Shown piece by piece: positions 10,889 to 20,588 of a DNA stretch of 64,000 nt; the first letter of the stretch is position 1; each line of letters starts with the position of its first letter. The translations under genes were made by a program, and so were the position numbers. The stretch lies in the NCBI RefSeq assembly GCF_022581195.2, contig NC_061482.1, positions 1,054,001-1,118,000 on the forward strand. Direction: 5' to 3'. The notes beneath the pieces were generated by a model, which saw nothing but the letters and a program-made list of their open reading frames with translations, was not told the DNA's origin and did no database searches. The DNA comes from Helicoverpa zea (Eukaryota; Arthropoda; Insecta; Lepidoptera; Noctuidae).

Positions 10889-11514
10889 CTTTGTCATCTA
10901 TTTAATGTTTTTTTACGTAATAATACGTGTAACATTTTTGCCACATAACTTAAATGCAGACTTATTAGAATCACTACTTTTATCCCTATGATCACGCCTA
11001 TTGCGGTTCAGTTCTCAGCGTTTTGTTTAGTCCAATTTAATTAAATATATGGAACGTTTCTAATGTTTATCCGTATTCCGTTGTTTTCAAGTCAACGGGC
11101 CCTTAAAATTCAATATCAGACGGTTCAGATCTTTGATTTTGCTGACCCCGTAGTCGCTGGCATAAGGGACAGGATCCGCGTACGAAGTCGCGGGCAGAAG
11201 CTAGTCATATAATATGACATCTTTTCCGACCTTGTATTATCATTTCGTCTTGTCTTTAGAGTGGACAATTGAATCTGACCCTTAAATCACATCTCATACA
11301 GGGCGTGTCGTTTACAATCACATTAAATCCGATCGCATATACTTTATAATATTCTATGGCGAATTGTAAAAGAAATAAACTAATCCATTCAGTGGTTTAA
11401 CCACAGGAGTCATTTTTAGTTTTTATTATTTACAACATCATGTATACTGCTGTCAGTTTTCAAAGGAGAATTTCAGTTGTATCTAATGACGTATTTTTCT
11501 TTTTTCTTTGTGTT

Positions 11515-13656
11515 CATCATCATCATCATCATCATCTCAGCCATAGGACGTCCACTGCTGAACATAGGCCTCCCCCTTTGATCTCCACAGATACCTGTTG
11601 GAAGCGACCTGCATCCAGCGTCTTCCGGCGACCTTTATAAGGTCGTCTGTCCACCTCGTTGGTGGACGTCCTACGCTGCGCTTGCTAGTCCGTGGTCTCC
11701 ACTCCAGCACTTTTCGGCCCCATCTGCCATCTGCTCTGCGAGCAATATGGCCTGCCTTCAACTTGCTAATCCGGTGGGCTATATCGGTGACTTTGGTTCG
11801 TCTACAGATCTCCTCGTTTCGGATTCGATCACGTAGAGAAACTCCGAGAATAGCCCTCTCCATAGCTCGTTGAGCGACTTTGAGCTTTGAGATGAGGCCG
11901 ATAGTGAGAGACCACGTTTCGGTGCCGTAAGTCATCACTGGTAACACACATTGGTTGAAGACTTTCGTCTTGAGGCACTGAGGTATGTCGGACGAAAAGA
12001 CATTGCGTAGTTTCCCGAACGCTGCCCAGCCGAGTTGGATTCGGCGGTTGACCTCTTTCTCGAAGTTGGACCTACCTAATTGGACTACTTGTCCTAGGTA
12101 GATATATGAGTCAACAACTTCGAGTACCGAGCTTCCAACAGAGACTGGGGTGGGCTGAACATGGACATTTGACATAATTTTCGTCTTGTCCATGTTCATT
12201 TTCAGGCCCACCCGTTGTGAAACTCGGTCGAGGCCCTCGAGCATCATACTGAGTTCCTCCATCGACTTTGCCATGACTACGATGTCGTCGGCAAACCGAA
12301 GGTGAGTGATGTATTCGCCGTTGATGTTGATGCCAAGTCTTTGCCATTCCAGGAGCTTGAAGGCGTCTTCCATTGCGGCGGTAAACAGTTTCGGGGAGAT
12401 AACGTCCCCCTGTCTTACGCCTCTTCTCAATGGAATCGGCTTCGTGCTATGCTCCTGTACTCGGACCGACATGGTGGCGTTATTATACAAACACTTCAAC
12501 ACCTCGATGTACCGATAGTCAATATGGCATCGCTGGAGTGACTCAAGTACCGCCCATGTTTCCACCGAATCGAAGGCTTTCTCATAATCCACAAACGCTA
12601 AGCATAATGGCAAGTTATACTCCTCGGTCTTCTGTATAACTTGCCGCAGCGTATGGATGTGGTCTATGGTACTAAAGCCTCTTCGGAAACCGGCTTGTTC
12701 GGGAGGCTGGAAGTCATCAAGCCTGTGTTCGAGACGGTTCGTGATAACCCTTGAAAACAGCTTATAAACATGGCTTAGAAGTGTGATGGGTCTGTAGTTC
12801 TTCAATAGGCAGTTGTCACCTTTTTTGAAGAACAACACCACCCCACCCCTGCTCCATGCTTCAGGCGTTTTGCCCTCGGACAGGACGGAGTTAAAGAGCT
12901 TCTGGAGGACTTTAAGTACCGGTGTTCCACCCGCTCTCAGAAGCTCTGAGGTGATTCCGTCCTCACCCGGCGCCTTGTTGTTCTTAAGCTGCTTCAGGGC
13001 CATCCTAATCTCGTACAGACTGATGTCTGGGATATCTTCGGTATAATGTCGGGACAGCTTGGCTCTTGGATCTCCTGCCAAGCTGTCAACGGGCTTTGCG
13101 ACCGAAGTGTATAACTGTCCATAGAACCTCTCGATCTCGCCTAAAACCTCTGCCTTGGTCGACGCTATGCTGCCATCCTCCCGTTTCAGCTTAGTCATCT
13201 GGCTTTGCCCAATAGACTTGTCCTTTGCGAACACTTTGGAGCCTTGGTTTCGCTGTATGGTCTCTTTAACACGGTTCGTATTAAAGAGACGCAGATCGTG
13301 TCGCAAGGACTTGGATATGCGTCTATTGAGCTGCCTGTATGACTTCGCGTCGTGGGAAGACTGCAACTGTAGCAAGCGTCGTTCAGCCATGAGGTTTAAG
13401 GTTTGGTCGGTCAGTTTATGAGGTCTATCTTTACGGCAGGGTCTAAAAAACTTAGACCCTACCGTGCGGACAGTTTCCACTAGCCCGTCGTTGATCTCGT
13501 CCACTGACACTAAGTTCTCGAGGCAAGCAAAGCGATTAGAGAGCTCGAGTTGAAAGCGTTCCGGGTTTTGAATATGGGACCGAGTAGGTCGGAGCGTAGA
13601 CTTCATCAGACTGGACCTTTCAAGTTTAACATTGATATTCAGTGAGGCTCTTACGA
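11515..13656 (-). mobile_element. RTE-type LINE, 5' truncated, 11-bp TSD
   Basis: The 11-mer TTCTTTGTGTT flanks the element at 11504-11514 and 13657-13667. The 3' end (left) is the (ATG)n tail usual for lepidopteran RTE elements. The body encodes RT to the C-terminus, but the apurinic endonuclease domain is absent: the copy was truncated at integration. GC content is far above the flanks. Confidence 0.9.
11537..13606 (-). CDS. RTE reverse transcriptase ORF (endonuclease lost)
   Basis: An uninterrupted 689-codon frame encodes an RTE-clade reverse transcriptase. The frame is open up to the truncation point at 13656; ATG 13606 is simply the first Met left. RT motifs are in order: NNKAPGEDGI (~209), KNYRPITLL (~269), the motif-A Asp340 in AFVDYEKAFDS, RRGVRQGDVISP (~395) and motif C FADD (438-441). 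The thumb follows, then the RTE C-terminal segment RSVGRPPTRWTDDL before TAA. No frameshift or stop is found, so the copy is young or its source is active. With the endonuclease missing it cannot self-mobilise in cis, and it has no host promoter. Confidence 0.9.
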   Translation of the reverse strand: MKSTLRPTRSHIQNPERFQLELSNRFACLENLVSVDEINDGLVETVRTVGSKFFRPCRKDRPHKLTDQTLNLMAERRLLQLQSSHDAKSYRQLNRRISKSLRHDLRLFNTNRVKETIQRNQGSKVFAKDKSIGQSQMTKLKREDGSIASTKAEVLGEIERFYGQLYTSVAKPVDSLAGDPRAKLSRHYTEDIPDISLYEIRMALKQLKNNKAPGEDGITSELLRAGGTPVLKVLQKLFNSVLSEGKTPEAWSRGGVVLFFKKGDNCLLKNYRPITLLSHVYKLFSRVITNRLEHRLDDFQPPEQAGFRRGFSTIDHIHTLRQVIQKTEEYNLPLCLAFVDYEKAFDSVETWAVLESLQRCHIDYRYIEVLKCLYNNATMSVRVQEHSTKPIPLRRGVRQGDVISPKLFTAAMEDAFKLLEWQRLGININGEYITHLRFADDIVVMAKSMEELSMMLEGLDRVSQRVGLKMNMDKTKIMSNVHVQPTPVSVGSSVLEVVDSYIYLGQVVQLGRSNFEKEVNRRIQLGWAAFGKLRNVFSSDIPQCLKTKVFNQCVLPVMTYGTETWSLTIGLISKLKVAQRAMERAILGVSLRDRIRNEEICRRTKVTDIAHRISKLKAGHIARRADGRWGRKVLEWRPRTSKRSVGRPPTRWTDDLIKVAGRRWMQVASNRYLWRSKGEAYVQQWTSYG

Positions 13657-13667
13657 TTCTTTGTGTT

Positions 13668-14640
13668 AATCAACATATATTAACCAGTATATTAACGCAT
13701 TTCATTTAATGTGATTGTGAACGACACACCCGATATAAAACCTTTATCGTTCATGTGTGTTCACCTTAATTGTGCACGCAACAATTTTTATTGCGTAATG
13801 TAATATAAGCATAATCAAAAACATGGAAATGAAATAAGTACGATAATGTTAAAATAATTGAAAAATTTGTATTGAAGGAATTCAGTTAGCAACGGGAAAA
13901 GACACGAGATTTATAAAATTCCACAAAGATTGCACTCGCATTTGAACGAGATAAGATACAACGTTTACAACAACTTTAACCTAATTATTCTCATATTATT
14001 AATTTTGTTTCATAGTCTATCGATATGATACTCTCTCTGCACCAAAAACCGGTTAATTTGATTTTGGAAGTTACAGACTTGTATTTTACTATGGTTTAAG
14101 AAGTCGTAGAAAATACTAATGTAATTTTCAGGTAAAAATTTCAACGTCATAAAAAAACTTTCAAATAAACCTAGTTATATATTAGTTTATCACTTCACGC
14201 TACCTCGTCAAAACAATAAAAAAAGACCATAATAAATATTAACATAAATAAAAATATCACCCAAATAATGTAGCTTGTAGAATATCACTTTATTTTCTTT
14301 CCTGGGAAATTTCGGAAAATATGCTCGTATTCATTTGGTGGCCACATGAGTCCACCAAAAGGCATTTTGAAGACAAATAAGGCCTGTAGGCTTATAAACA
14401 CTACGCTTTATAATACTGGAAGATCTTAGGCCTATTGTATTTCTATGTTAATGTTAATATGCATATAATTGTATTGACAACATTACAATTTGTATAAACG
14501 CGTTGCAATATTATAATTTTCACGGTAAAGCATAATATTTAAATCAAGGGTTTAGTTCGATTTATATCATAATACTTTATTTATATTCCTCAACAAAATT
14601 GTTGTTAAATTACATAATATTGTATTATATTTAGTTACAG
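13668..14640. other. Intergenic, nothing recognised
   Basis: AT-rich sequence after the LINE TSD with scattered TTTATT/AATAAA motifs, no coherent ORF and no inverted or direct repeat I could define. Confidence 0.4.
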
Positions 14641-14666
14641 AGGGAGACGATATATACGACGACGAG

Positions 14667-14742
14667 ATATATACATATATGTATTTACGTAACGTAAATA
14701 CATATATGTATTTACGTAACGTAAATACATATATGTATATAT
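14667..14742. repeat. 76-bp near-perfect palindrome made of 27-bp repeats
   Basis: The unit ACATATATGTATTTACG.. repeats every 27 bp (starts 14673, 14700, 14727). Because each unit is itself almost self-complementary, the whole stretch 14667-14742 folds on its centre (14704/14705) with only the middle A of each TTACGTAACGTAA as a mispair. It could form a cruciform or be a replication-slippage product. Confidence 0.85.
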
Positions 14743-14822
14743 ATTGAATAATGGGTATAAAAAGGCCACAATTTTTTTTTTATTATTAACATCAACGAGT
14801 TTTGCATGTAGTTAGCTAATTA

Positions 14823-16631
14823 GTGCAGTCATTGAAGCATTATTGCTACGATTTTTTTTACTGTGAACCGATTTGCATGAAATTTTGGAATTAGGTTCAT
14901 CTTACCCTTAACTTCAAAAGTGAATATGATTTGAACTCCGCCACCCCCCCCCTGGGGGTGGTTGACACCCCTTCTTTGGGGTGAATATTTTTTTTGCAAA
15001 ATAACCTCGGATATCGATAGAAGACCTAATTTTAAGCTAAAGTTGTCTTTAAAGTTTAAAAAAAAATTCAATACTTTTCAAGTTATTGACAATTGAAAAT
15101 TCGCAATTTTTTCACGTTTTTCATCGGTTTTTTGCAAATATCTCCAAAAATATAGGTTTTATCGAAAATTTATAAAGAACAAAATTGTAGCAGGTAAAAC
15201 AACGAACAATTTGTTTTTTTACAAAAGGTCCTAAGTGCAATATTAAGCTAGATATTAAAGATCAAAGCCGTTTTTTATTTTGTCTGAAATTTAATCGTTG
15301 TGGTCAATGCCATGTAGCGGCGAGTAGATGCATTTTATGCATTCGAATACAAATGGGTTTTGTAGTGCTTGAAATAAGCTTTAAGATGAGTACTATTAAA
15401 AGTCTTTTGCACGTAAAATAAGTGAGCTGTATTGCAAATAAGGGGAGCATCTTATATTTTTTCTTTTAAATCAATGGGTTTCATAAGTGCCATTTCCACC
15501 AAAATTAAAATTAATCGTATTCCGCCTAGGATTAACTTTATTATGAAGAGTTTGATAGATAGTATCAGTTTGGCTGCTTCAGGACAGATATTTTTCAAAA
15601 AAGTCACGATTAACGAAAAGAACAAAATTTCAAATTAAAGAAAAACCCACTTGTTTTTCATAATATCTCAAAAATTTCGACAGATACGTATAAAAGTGTA
15701 CTGATAAAAAAATTAGGTATTTTTCTGACAAACAATTTGGTTTATTTGTTTTTTCTGTCGAACAAAAATTGACGGAGATATGATTGTTTAAAGAGCGCGT
15801 GGCAGCGCAATCACAGCCTCTCTTAAGCACTTTAACCCTTCACCGTTTTAGAAAAAAGTTCTTTACTATATATTGCAATGATGGATGTTGTAGCTCTCTT
15901 AATTACTTTTACAGTGGTTTTTTATAAATTGTGATAGCATGAAAATTGAAGGAGTTACGGTCCAAAAACTTGTCATATTTTTTTCTACTTGGTAACTGAA
16001 AACTTCGGAGTGTCAATATTTGGAGCAATGTGAAAGTAGGCAGTATAATAAAGAGTCACAACTATTGTAATGTGTATATATGTCACCGGAAAATAATAAA
16101 ACTGGTAAATTGATCAACTTACTAAAATAATAGATGGCATAAACTACGTCGATTAAATTTCAGACAAAATAAAAAACGGCTTTGATCTTTAATATCTAGC
16201 TTAGTATTGCACTTAGGACCTTTTATAAAAAAACAAATTGTTCGTTGTTTTACCTGCTACAATTTTGTTCTTTATAAATTTTCGATAAAACCTATACTTT
16301 TGGAGATATTTGCAAAAAACCGATGAAAAACGTGAAAAATTGGGAATTTTCAATTGCCAATAACTTGAAAAGTATTGGATTTTTTTTTAAACTTTAAAGA
16401 CAACTTTAGCTTAAAATTAGGTCTTCTATCGATATCCGAGATTATTTTGCAAAAAAAATATTCACCCCAAAGAAGAGGTGTCAACCGCCCCCAGGGGGGG
16501 TGGCGGAGTTCAAATCATATTCACTTTTGAAGTCAAGGGTAAGATGAACCTAATACCAAAATTTCATGCAAATCGGTTCACAGTAAAAAAATTCGGAGGT
16601 TAGACCGTATTTTTCGCTTCAATGACTGCAC
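14823..16631. mobile_element. Long-TIR (foldback-like) element, ~475-bp arms
   Basis: The left arm (14823-15297) and right arm (16150-16631) are inverted copies over ~475-480 bp with few differences: they share GTGCAGTCATTGAAGC at the ends, the G/C runs CCACCCCCCCCCTGG / CCAGGGGGGGTGG, and end inside at CGATTAAATTTCAGAC. TA flanks each end (14821-14822 and 16632-16633), compatible with a TA-duplicating transposon. The ~850-bp centre has only short, weak ORFs and no recognisable transposase. Confidence 0.8.
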
Positions 16632-16634
16632 TAA

Positions 16635-17312
16635 ATATATTTAGCGAGCAATAATATTATATCCTTAAGTTTTAACATTAAGGCGCTTAATATACCAAAA
16701 AGGCAGACTAGCTTATCACATTATATTTTTAATTAGGTAGTATTTCAATGGAAATATGATCTGAAGTAAAGAGATTGCAATATAATTATTAATTTACAAA
16801 AAAAAAATAATGAACATGTATTTTTGGTAATTAAATATTTCAAAATTAACTGTAAAAAAATTATAAAAAATTATTTTCTATATTTGGTGATTATTTATTT
16901 CAAAATTAATTGTAAAAAAAATAACATTTATTTTGTATATTTTGGGCAAAATTAGTGTTTGGATTAAATATCTATTTATGAGTTTTAAATATGTTAGTTA
17001 AGTTTGTATATTTTGCAATTGTTGTTACGTCTATGTGTGTATATAGCAAGCTTTTATTTAAAAATAAACGGGATGGTTTGCTGACTTGCACCAGGCATAG
17101 TTATCATTAGATACGTCACCGGAAAATAATAAGGATCGCAAGTTTATTAATTTCTTAGGCAAACTATAAACTTTCGCAGGATTGTAAACGAGATAAAAAT
17201 TGAATTAATGACGCCCATATTTTCGCGAACTAATTTATTTTATTCGTTATGGATCTTGTTATTTTGTGGTGGTAGATATACTGTATTACTTAAGATCGGT
17301 TCAGACGACAGA
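16635..17312. other. Intergenic, no gene seen
   Basis: AT-rich, with a short imperfect direct duplication (ATTTATTTCAAAATTAA-like blocks near 16840 and 16897). A 19-mer-like phrase GTCACCGGAAAATAATAA at ~17116 also occurs at ~16083 inside the long-TIR element. Confidence 0.4.
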
Positions 17313-17329
17313 ATGTAAGTCAGAAATGT

Positions 17330-17478
17330 CATCATCATCCTCCGAGCCTTTTCCCAACTGTGTTGGGGTCGGCTTCCAGTCTAACCGAGTACCAGTGCTT
17401 TACAAGGAGCGACTGCCCTATCTGACCTCCTCAACCCAGTTACCCGGGCAACCCAATACCTCTTGGTTAGACTGGTGT
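17330..17478 (-). mobile_element. SINE, 5' truncated, 17-bp TSD
   Basis: The 17-mer ATGTAAGTCAGAAATGT flanks it exactly (17313-17329 and 17479-17495). The ATG-repeat 3' tail lies on the left and the tRNA head is missing. The identical TSD suggests a recent insertion. Confidence 0.9.
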
Positions 17479-17495
17479 ATGTAAGTCAGAAATGT

Positions 17496-18552
17496 ATGTG
17501 TATTTAAAAGTGATGTCACTAACCTTGTGTTGTTTAAGTCTCACTAGTTGGTTCTAGTGAAACATTATTATATGGCTTCGTCTTAGCTAAGCTTGAGTAT
17601 GGTGTAAGTCAGCTTTATTTTATGGAAAAAGTGTAAAAATATCAAGTGGAAAGGACATAGTTCTGTAATCAGGAATTCGGAAGGTTCTACTGTTAAGTCT
17701 TTATAAAAATCCGTTTATTTTTGGCAAGGTTGAAAATAATGTTCTAATAATAAGTGGTAATTTGTACTTCACAAATATACCATTATTTTTCGCTCATAAA
17801 TATTGGTTTGAATATTTTTTTAAATAATAGTTTCAAACGTCAAAAGCTGTTGCTAAGAATCTGAGAATGAATGAGGCTGTCCTTTCCACTATATACGTAA
17901 ATAAAATCGAGTAAGCTTATTTTATGAAATCACGTTTACTGTTTTACAAATTTAAAACAAGCAGTGTAGTGCAGTCGTGTAGGCTCGAGTAATATTACAG
18001 AGATGGCTTATTTTTATACAAACACACAACAGACTTCATGAATCTCCCAATCTTACGCTATAAACTAACTTAAGCAGATTCAGTCTTAAAAAACAAAATT
18101 TCCTTCAATATAGCTCGTACTATAGTGGACTCGGAAAAACTTAACAATACAATATTGTACTTACATCTTATTTTATGGGCTATATTAAAGAAAATAGATT
18201 ATACAGCACTAAATTACTTAACTTTCGACGAAAATCATGCACTTTGCTTTAGCTTTTTTCAAAAATTTATAATATTTAAGTAAATAATATATTGTTGCAT
18301 ATTGTTTCATAACTTTATGTTGGCAACCCTATTTTATAAACAGTGTTACAAAAAAATAGAGACTTGAATACAATAGGCAACTTATATTTCTGAGATTTCG
18401 CACATCGAATCTTAATAGTTGGATCATCCTGACCTTATCCCAATTTTATATGGGGTCTATGACCATATACCATATGTCTATGATCTATTTTATCTATGAA
18501 ATTATCAAGCATATTTCTCTATTTAACTATGATTATTGCAACAATAATTATT
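17496..18552. other. Intergenic, nothing recognised
   Basis: AT-rich non-coding sequence. A weak SINE-tail-like phrase (GGATCATCCTGACCTTATC) near 18420 is too diverged to call. Confidence 0.35.
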
Positions 18553-19446
18553 GTAGTATGACTAATCCAACACCTGATATTAATCATCTGATTATTAATG
18601 TCTAATAAACAGCCTAATAATGATCGATCGACTGATAACTCGCTACTTTATCGATTATGAATGAATTTGCTCATTTGGATGAATTATCTCGATAAGATAC
18701 TACTGTTGATAATATCCACTCACTCATGAAGAATGTATTAGTTACTATTTTCCTCAATGATAGCTTTTACTTGTGTGAGATAAAAAAACTTGTGATCTGT
18801 CATCGATTTCTTAACTTATCAATATGCAAATACCTCATCATCATGTCCCGAGTCTTTTCCCAACTATGTTGGGGTCGGCTTCCAGTATCTTCAGTGCATC
18901 TACTACTTACTAATACTATGAAGTTTGACGGACTATGGCTTTGGAAAATATATACTCTTTTGCAAAAAAAGCGGGAAATCTTGGTTTTAATGACTTTATA
19001 CATGTTTCAAAAGGTTTTAATGACTTTAGTGTGTTGCTAGCACCAAAAGGGTTAGCCAAGCATGCGTAAGAGTGTATTCTAAATTTGAATTTTGAAGAAT
19101 TGCTAAAAAACTGGTCAAACCTTGTTCTGGACTAAATCCTGGTAGAAAGTTCATCTCACCGTCTATCGTTCATACCTACTGTAAGGTAGATGTACACACA
19201 AAGTTTCGGCCTTTATAAAATAACGTAGTTCTGGCGGTCGCTGGCTCTCGATCTATTATATATGAGGATAACGGCAGCTAATACATTCTTCGTGAGTGAG
19301 CAGATATAAGCTATACTAGTATCTAACCAAGATAAACTAAGCCCTCGCTCATTCATAATCGATAAAAGAACAAGTAATCGATTGATCGTTATTGATATGT
19401 TTATTAGGCATTAATAATCAGATTTATTGACTGTGAGTCATACTTT
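18553..19446. mobile_element. Diverged long-TIR element
   Basis: An inverted repeat of ~190 bp, with gaps, joins 18553-18745 to 19262-19446. Matching blocks include GTATGACT, CTGATTATTAATG, CTAATAAACA, TTATCGATTATGAATGA and CACTCACTCATGAAGAATGT. A SINE stub (18834-18892) is inside. No ORF with a transposase motif; end points are approximate. Confidence 0.55.
18834..18892 (-). mobile_element. SINE 3'-end stub
   Basis: Only the 3' end of the tRNA-headed SINE remains (GTTGGGGTCGGCTTCCAGT with ATCATCATG tail). It lies in the loop of the inverted-repeat element. Confidence 0.75.
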
Positions 19447-20329
19447 TTTTTATAATAAGATATGGATTTTTTTATGTAATGGGATTTGTGTTAGGTAACT
19501 CTCCGATATTTTTCAAAATAAACATTCATGTAGGTGCACTGGTTGGTTACCTTTAAAATAGGGTTGCTAATATACAGAACAAAGTTATTTTAGTGTCTCA
19601 GACTTCATAATCTTCTTGATATATATTTTCCATCAAGGTATGTTTGTAAAATTTTCGATATTTTTCACTATTAAAATATGTTAAGCATTTTTTAAAGATG
19701 ACAAGCACGTATGTATTTTAACAAAAAATAACATTGCAAGCATTGATTTTCGAATTTCATAGCTCATCAATTATTTTTCCTAAAAATAATGGGATCTAAA
19801 TAAAAACTTTGGCTTCGATTTCTTAAAATACAAATATTGAAGGTGTAATGCTTGCGTAGAGGTGAATATAGTTTATTTATTTTTTAATAAATTAGACTTA
19901 TTTCATAGACTAAAAAAAGCTGTTGTGAAATAATAAAAACATGTTTATTGGACATATATGATAATTTTATTGGCTTGATAAATGTCTTCTAACATTGTGT
20001 AAAAAAAGCAAATACTATACATTAATAATATTTTCAATGGTAGGGTAATTTAAATAGTAAATTATATGAGATTCTTGAATCTTGTCGGTTGTGGTATGAC
20101 GATATTATTACTTTGTATTATGCTCAAGTTGTGATTCAAAATTAGACTAACATTTTCAAAAATGTCCGATATACTTCAGCGTGTACTAACTAGTCGATTG
20201 TGAACATGAATTAAATGCAATAAGCAATATTGTTTTATCTTATTGTACCATTCAAGCAATCTTTTGTGGTGCATTCCAGTTTGAAAATCTTGAAAAAACA
20301 ATAAAAAAGTCAAAATAATAAAATATAGT
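19447..20329. other. Intergenic, nothing recognised
   Basis: AT-rich sequence to the 3' side of the aldo-keto reductase gene. No gene or defined repeat. Confidence 0.4.
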
Positions 20330-20503
20330 TTTATTTAGCTTTTTATTTTACATACAATATGTTTTTAATTTTCGACAATGATGTATTTTATTTGTCTTTA
20401 ACATAGTATTCTTTTACCACGAGGCGGTAAAATTGACATCTAAAATTAACAAAGAAGCAAGGTTCCATAATGTTTCTTTGATTCTGTTATATTTCCTCGC
20501 ATA
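20330..20503 (-). terminator. 3' UTR and poly(A) signals of the aldo-keto reductase gene
   Basis: On the minus strand two AATAAA hexamers lie at 20347-20342 and 20335-20330, about 157 and 169 nt after the stop codon, a normal distance for an insect mRNA end. Confidence 0.55.
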
Positions 20504-20588
20504 TTACTTGTTTTTTAATGCATTTAATTTTGCCCTATAAATGGGTAGCTCAACGTTATCCCAGTGCAACGCCACATTGTCGAAGAAC
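20504..20588 (-). CDS. AKR exon 7 (stop)
   Basis: Acceptor GTTTCTAG|GTTCTTCG at 20588; the first base completes Arg301. The tail FFDNVALHWDNVELP then ends in a lysine-rich end and TAA at 20506-20504. Too short to show up as an ORF; found from the splice phase. Confidence 0.85.

Larger units (their letters stand above)
8841..11204 (+). mobile_element. Helitron with internal 122-bp tandem array, interrupted by two retro-insertions
   Basis: It starts TCTATACATATAATAAATC at 8841 after A8840 and ends CTAG at 11201-11204 before T11205. A perfect 5-bp-stem hairpin (CCGCG at 11176-11180, CGCGG at 11189-11193) sits 8 bp before the CTAG, as in Helitron 3' ends. The interior has a GTATGTCT microsatellite (8960-9010), a 122-bp array, then a 615-bp retroelement and a SINE. 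Without those insertions it would be ~1.36 kb. No Rep/Helicase ORF is present, so it is non-autonomous. Pairing of these two ends as one element is inferred from the structure. Confidence 0.65.

Noticed and set aside
11598..13421. Several plus-strand and off-frame ORFs of 66-91 codons
   Set aside because: They are antisense or shifted shadows of the LINE reverse transcriptase ORF at 11537-13606.
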